Of a stretch of DNA of 64,000 nucleotides, positions 60,434-64,000 are shown one piece after another. A program made the position numbers and the translations under genes. The number at the start of each line of letters is the position of its first letter. The stretch's first letter is position 1. This stretch comes from Pseudomonas sp. SORT22 (GTDB lineage Bacteria; Pseudomonadota; Gammaproteobacteria; Pseudomonadales; Pseudomonadaceae), in contig NZ_CP071007.1 of assembly GCF_018417635.1 (NCBI RefSeq), positions 3,100,501 to 3,164,500 of the forward strand. The letters run 5' to 3'. Below the pieces are notes generated by a model, which saw nothing but the letters and a program-made list of their open reading frames with translations, did not search any database and was not told the DNA's origin.

Positions 60434-61854
60434 GCCTCACCCCGTACGAGCGCTTGCGTAGCTTGTTGTGCTCCTTGCTCGACGAACCGGCGGTATTGGG
60501 CCTCGAAGAAAAACTCCGACTGCCCCTGCGGCGGTTGCAGTTGATCGAGCCAGCAGGCGGTCTCGCTGTACCTGGCCAGGAACGGCTTGCCCAGCCAGCG
60601 GGTATCGCGCGCCTGAATGAACTTCAGCAGGAAATAGCGTTGCCCTTGCAGGTCGAGGGTTCCGCTGACCTCGACCTTGCCCGGCCCGGCGCTCATCGAG
60701 GGGCCCCGCGCGGTTTTCGCCAGGCCCGAGACGGATTCGATGGCCTCGTTGTAAATCGACAGGGCCCGCGCCAGGGGCACCTGGAAGTAGTCCTGCGGGC
60801 CGGTATCGCGCTCCACGAACATATAGTAGGGCACGATGCCCAGGCGCACTTGCTGCTCCCAGTTGCGTTTCCAGGTGCTGGCACTGTCGTTGATGTGCCT
60901 GAGTACCGGCCCCTGGGCACGGATCACGATGCCCAGTTGCTGCAAGGCAGACACTGCTTCCTCGGCGACTGGCGTGGTCAGTTCCCGCCAATGGTTCAAA
61001 TGGGCCATGAGCGCGACGTTCTTGCCGCTGTCCACCAGGCGGCGCAACAGCGCCATCAGCTGCGGCGTATCGGTGTCGCTGACGAAACGGTACGGCCAGT
61101 AGCTCAGTGCCTTGGTGCCGATCCTGATGGTGGTGACATGGCTCAGCGCCGGTTGCAGAAACGGTTCCAGGTAGCGCGTCAGGTGCGCGGCCGTCATCAC
61201 CATGGGGTCGCCGCCGGTGAACAGCACGTCGGTCACCTCAGGGTGGCGCGCCAGGTAGCGGTGCAACTGTTCGCCATCGTTTGAAGCAAACTTCAGCGAC
61301 TTGTCGCCAATGAACTGCGGCCAGCGAAAACAGAAAGTGCAGTAACTGTGACAGGTCTGACCGTGGCTGGGAAAGAACAGCACCGTTTGCGCGTACTTGT
61401 GCTGCACCCCTTGCAGCAGTTGCCCATCCAGGGAAGGCGCGTTCAACTGCTGGTGCGCCGGGTGCGGGTTCATGCCGTCGCGCACGCGCTGGATGAGCGC
61501 GTTAAGTTGCTGTTCACCGACCTCGTTGCGTACGCAATACGCCAGTTGTTCGAGGTCTTCGGCGTCAAGCATTTGCGCCTGGGGAAAGGTCAGGCGAAAG
61601 ATCGGATCGTTTGGCACATCCGTCCAGTCGATCAGTTTGTTGACCACGTAATCGTTGACTTTGAACGGCAGTACACGTGCCACCAGGCTGATGGATTCCA
61701 TCAGGTGGGGCGCATGCCTGACCAGTTGCGGGATCTGCCCGAGGCGCTGGTGGCTGAATACACGCATGGGCGGCGACGCCAACTGCGTTCGACGTGCACT
61801 AGTGCTCACGTTACAGGTGTTACTTGCTGAAACTTTCGTAATCAGGTTATCCAT
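60430..61854 (-). CDS. KamA-family radical SAM protein (aminomutase-like)
   Basis: 474 residues. The [4Fe-4S]/SAM motif is C168-xxx-C172-xx-C175 (CHSYCTFCFRW), the SAM-binding strand is FTGGDPM (212-218), and the PLP lysine is probably K393 in AGPGKVEV. This is the lysine 2,3-aminomutase fold. The Asp that precedes the PLP-lysine loop in true lysine 2,3-aminomutases (DAPGGGGK) is not seen (MSAGPGK), so the substrate may not be lysine. First gene of the nine-gene operon. It would make a beta-amino acid building block. Confidence 0.85.
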   Translation of the reverse strand: MDNLITKVSASNTCNVSTSARRTQLASPPMRVFSHQRLGQIPQLVRHAPHLMESISLVARVLPFKVNDYVVNKLIDWTDVPNDPIFRLTFPQAQMLDAEDLEQLAYCVRNEVGEQQLNALIQRVRDGMNPHPAHQQLNAPSLDGQLLQGVQHKYAQTVLFFPSHGQTCHSYCTFCFRWPQFIGDKSLKFASNDGEQLHRYLARHPEVTDVLFTGGDPMVMTAAHLTRYLEPFLQPALSHVTTIRIGTKALSYWPYRFVSDTDTPQLMALLRRLVDSGKNVALMAHLNHWRELTTPVAEEAVSALQQLGIVIRAQGPVLRHINDSASTWKRNWEQQVRLGIVPYYMFVERDTGPQDYFQVPLARALSIYNEAIESVSGLAKTARGPSMSAGPGKVEVSGTLDLQGQRYFLLKFIQARDTRWLGKPFLARYSETACWLDQLQPPQGQSEFFFEAQYRRFVEQGAQQATQALVRGEA

Positions 61855-62005
61855 AACCACTTCCGACCTCAGATTATTAAATATTGTATTGAGTCAGTTT
61901 TCAGACGAAGGAAACCGCCACCGAAACTTCAGGGTCTCGGTGTTTCACACGTTGTTATTCAGATGCACGCAAGGACGTTGATACGCGGCAGGCGCCGCAG
62001 TTCAA
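61855..62005. promoter_or_regulatory. Promoter region of the N-N-bond operon
   Basis: A 151-bp gap between the lyase gene and the KamA-type gene. The part next to KamA is AT-rich (ATTATTAAATATTGTATTGAG), the only such stretch near the operon and a plausible promoter. A weak hairpin CACCGA/TCGGTG (61919-61942) may terminate the upstream gene. No regulator gene lies inside the operon. Confidence 0.35.
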
Positions 62006-62893
62006 TTACCTGTCAGGCGCAGCGTAGTGACGCTCAAGTTGATCAAACATCGTCTTGTTCACCAGGCGCTGGCGCTCGGCGAACGGCACCACCAGCGACG
62101 GATCTTCGTCCAGGCGGCCGTCGCGCAGCAGCGTAGCCAAGGCGCGTTGCATGCCCAGTGAGGCGCTCTGCAGGCCGGCATTGGCGTAGAGCACGATGCC
62201 GTAGCCGAGCGCTGCCAGCTCATCGCGGCTCAAGGTCGGGGTCTTGCCACCGATGACGATGTTGATCAGGTTCGGCGTGCTGAACAGCGCCGGCAGGCGC
62301 CTGATGTCCTCGAGGCTTTCGGTGGCCTCGATGAACAGGATATCGGCACCCGCCTGCACATAACGGTGGGCGCGCTCGATGGCCGCCTCCATGCCTTCTA
62401 CCGCGCAGGCATCGGTGCGGGCGATGATCAGCAGGTTCGGGTCCTGGCGGGCATCGACCGCCGCCTTGAGCTTGCCGACCATCTCGGCGCAACTGATCAC
62501 TTCCTTGCCATTGAAATGCCCGCACTTCTTCGGCAGCACCTGGTCCTCGAACTGGATGGCATCTGCCCCGCTGCGCTCCAGCACCCGTACCGAGTGGCGC
62601 ACGTTCAGGGCATTGCCGAAGCCGGTGTCGGCATCGACGATCAGCGCCAAGTCGGTGGTATCGCGAACCCGGGCGGCATGGGCAGCCATCTCGTCCAGCC
62701 CGACGAAACCAAGGTCCGGCAGGCCGAGCGCCATGTTGGTCACCCCTGCGCCGCTCAGGTACAAGGCCTGAAAACCGATATCGGCAGCGATCCGTGCGCT
62801 CAGGGCATTGAATACACCGGCGACCAGCAGCCCCTGGCGGGCTTCGACCTGGCGACGAAAAGCGGCTCTGCGCTGCAAGCTTGAAAGGCTCAT
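62006..62893 (-). CDS. Isocitrate-lyase/PEP-mutase-superfamily lyase
   Basis: 295 residues. Mg-binding DADTGFGN, then FEDQVLPKKCGHFNGKEV with a Cys in the KKCGH loop. That Cys is used by C-C lyases (methylisocitrate, dimethylmalate, oxaloacetate-type), whereas phosphonate-forming mutases have a different residue, so a lyase is favoured. It lies 9 bp after the amidohydrolase gene, so the two form an operon. It could belong with the N-N-bond cluster or be a separate catabolic pair. Confidence 0.85.
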   Translation of the reverse strand: MSLSSLQRRAAFRRQVEARQGLLVAGVFNALSARIAADIGFQALYLSGAGVTNMALGLPDLGFVGLDEMAAHAARVRDTTDLALIVDADTGFGNALNVRHSVRVLERSGADAIQFEDQVLPKKCGHFNGKEVISCAEMVGKLKAAVDARQDPNLLIIARTDACAVEGMEAAIERAHRYVQAGADILFIEATESLEDIRRLPALFSTPNLINIVIGGKTPTLSRDELAALGYGIVLYANAGLQSASLGMQRALATLLRDGRLDEDPSLVVPFAERQRLVNKTMFDQLERHYAAPDR

Positions 62894-62902
62894 GGAAACT
62901 CC

Positions 62903-63808
62903 TTATGGATTGAACTTGAACAGTTTCTTCGGGGTTTGGCACACCACGTCGTGGCGCTCGAGCGGGTCAGGCACCCAGTCGGCCAGCGCCGACTTCGCCG
63001 CGGCGTAATCGACCCATTGGCGGTGCTGGGTATGAGGCCAGTCACTGCCCCAGAGCAGCCGCTCACTGGTAAAGGCCTGCATCAAAAGCCGCGTGGCCCG
63101 TCGCCCAAAGGCCCGGCCGCCGGGGTCGGCAGCCGGCTGCGCACAGCGATAGGCAGCCGACAACTTGACCCACAGCCGGGCGCTGTCGCCCTGGCGCAGC
63201 AAATACTCAAAGCCCGGGTCGGCCTCGGCCTGGCGTGGGTCCGGGCGGCCAAAGTGGTCGACCACTACCTTGCAGCCGCTGGCCAGCAGTACGCTGAGCA
63301 GGCCCGGCAGGTCCTGGGCCTGGCACTGCACCTCGACGTGCCAGTCCAGGGCCTTGATGCGTGCCAGAAAACCTTGCCACAGCAGGCTGCGCAGCGCCGG
63401 CAGGGGGACACCGATCAGGTTCAGCCGGACGCCGACCACACCCTGCAGCGCCAGCGCTTGCAACTGTGGCTCGTCGATATCCGGCGCGACCACCACCACG
63501 CCACGAAAGCGCGACGGATAGCGTTCGAGCGCGGCCAGCAGAAAGGTATTGTCGGTGCCAAGAAAACTCGGCTGTACCAACACGCCATGGGAAATCCGGT
63601 TGGCTGCCAGGTGGCGGGCGTAATCATCCACGCAGGCGTTGTAGTCCGGCGTGTGTCGCCGCTCTGGAGCAAGGCGCAAGCCCTGGACGAAAACGTGAGC
63701 GTGGCTGTCTATCGCGCTGATCACCGCTGCGCCTTGTGCGCACCAACGATCGGCAAACCCTTCGGCGGTGTGTGCCTGGCTGATCGTCCTTTCGCCATCC
63801 TGGGTCAT
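62903..63808 (-). CDS. Amidohydrolase-family (PDC-lactonase-like) TIM-barrel hydrolase
   Basis: 301 residues. DSHAHVF at the first strand, VDHFGRPD in the middle and GSDWPHTQ late in the chain are the metal/catalytic blocks of the LigI/2-pyrone-4,6-dicarboxylate-lactonase-like branch. AAGGAAG precedes the ATG at 63808. It would open a lactone or hydrolyse a related bond in a small organic acid; paired with the lyase downstream. Confidence 0.82.
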   Translation of the reverse strand: MTQDGERTISQAHTAEGFADRWCAQGAAVISAIDSHAHVFVQGLRLAPERRHTPDYNACVDDYARHLAANRISHGVLVQPSFLGTDNTFLLAALERYPSRFRGVVVVAPDIDEPQLQALALQGVVGVRLNLIGVPLPALRSLLWQGFLARIKALDWHVEVQCQAQDLPGLLSVLLASGCKVVVDHFGRPDPRQAEADPGFEYLLRQGDSARLWVKLSAAYRCAQPAADPGGRAFGRRATRLLMQAFTSERLLWGSDWPHTQHRQWVDYAAAKSALADWVPDPLERHDVVCQTPKKLFKFNP

Positions 63809-63884
63809 TGCGCTTCCTTGTTATTGCCTGGCGGTCTGCAAGGCTTTATTGGATCCGATCCTTGGTGCCATCCTATGAAAATCT

Positions 63885-63917
63885 TGGATTGATATCTATT
63901 ATGTCAACGATCAATAT
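63885..63917. promoter_or_regulatory. Dyad in the divergent gap (possible LysR operator)
   Basis: ATTGAT near 63887 and ATCAAT near 63910 form a spaced inverted repeat in the 124-bp gap between the amidohydrolase and the divergent LysR gene. Position fits a LysR site; the match is short. Confidence 0.3.
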
Positions 63918-63932
63918 TCATACCGTGGGCTT

Positions 63933-64000
63933 ATGGAAAACCGTCACCTGCGTTACTTCCTGGCAATCGCCGACACCGGCAGCATCACCCGCGCCGCAGA
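63933..64000 (+). CDS. LysR-family regulator, N-terminal fragment (runs off window)
   Basis: Only the first 22 codons are present: MENRHLRYFLAIADTGSITRAA, the standard start of a LysR helix-turn-helix. Divergent from the amidohydrolase/lyase pair and the likely regulator of it, perhaps also of the N-N-bond operon beyond. Confidence 0.85.
   Translation, partial: MENRHLRYFLAIADTGSITRAA

Noticed and set aside
60430..61854. KamA-type protein as EpmB (EF-P lysylation)
   Set aside because: Longer than EpmB, different context, and no EF-P or EpmA gene nearby.
62006..62893. Phosphonate biosynthesis (PEP mutase)
   Set aside because: A Cys-type KKCGH loop points to a C-C lyase, and no phosphonopyruvate decarboxylase is present.
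1..64000. CRISPR arrays, tRNA or rRNA genes, complete insertion sequences
   Set aside because: No regularly spaced repeats, no cloverleaf or rRNA-like sequence and no transposase seen on reading both strands.

Overview
This is a GC-rich, gene-dense chromosomal segment. Codon use, gene families (GH18 chitinase, FecI/FecR/TonB-receptor unit, SorAB-like sulfite dehydrogenase, chaperone-usher pili with a BvgAS/Roc-type two-component system), a REP-like repeat and a MITE-like repeat all point to Pseudomonas. The species cannot be fixed from the sequence alone. No rRNA, tRNA, CRISPR array, prophage or transposase was seen.

Layout. (1) 1-2653: tail of an MFS transporter coupled to a DsbA-family protein, a Rieske protein and a YeiH-type exporter. 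(2) 2724-15016: an AraC regulator divergent from a lipid-type operon of alpha/beta hydrolase, DUF1302 outer-membrane protein, DUF1329 periplasmic protein, YCF48-like propeller, MMPL/RND transporter, acyl-CoA dehydrogenase and acyl-CoA ligase. Together these look like a route for moving and activating a hydrophobic carboxylic substrate. (3) 15094-19336: a GMC oxidoreductase next to a divergent response regulator and hybrid kinase pair. (4) 19344-27880: mixed genes: lipoprotein, DUF2251-like protein, LysR plus class C beta-lactamase-fold hydrolase, chitinase, quinone oxidoreductase plus HxlR, and a sulfite dehydrogenase pair. (5) 27995-40247: a giant BvgS-like kinase and BvgA-like regulator, then a nine-gene chaperone-usher fimbrial operon whose upstream region carries BvgA-like heptads. 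(6) 40313-44188: a TonB receptor with its FecR/FecI pair and a Fur-like dyad, followed by a 162-bp inverted-repeat element. (7) 44452-51657: NTF2-like and EthD-like proteins, an ABC exporter, a dTMP-kinase-like protein and several unknowns.

(8) 51558-61854 is the most interesting part: a tightly coupled minus-strand operon of nine genes. In order of transcription it encodes a KamA-family radical SAM protein, a DAO-family flavoprotein, a lysine/ornithine N-monooxygenase, an ATP-grasp ligase, a stand-alone methionyl-tRNA-synthetase-like protein, a CaiB-type CoA transferase, a small cupin, a second DAO-family flavoprotein and an AEC permease. N-hydroxylase + cupin + MetRS-like + DAO flavoenzyme is the known toolkit for bacterial hydrazine (N-N bond) formation (Spb38/39/40 in s56-p1, Tri26-28 in triacsin). 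There the cupin and MetRS parts are one fused protein; here they are separate genes. I infer an undescribed N-N-bond natural-product cluster. (9) 62006-64000: a PEP-mutase/isocitrate-lyase-family lyase and a PDC-lactonase-like amidohydrolase, divergent from a LysR gene that runs off the window.
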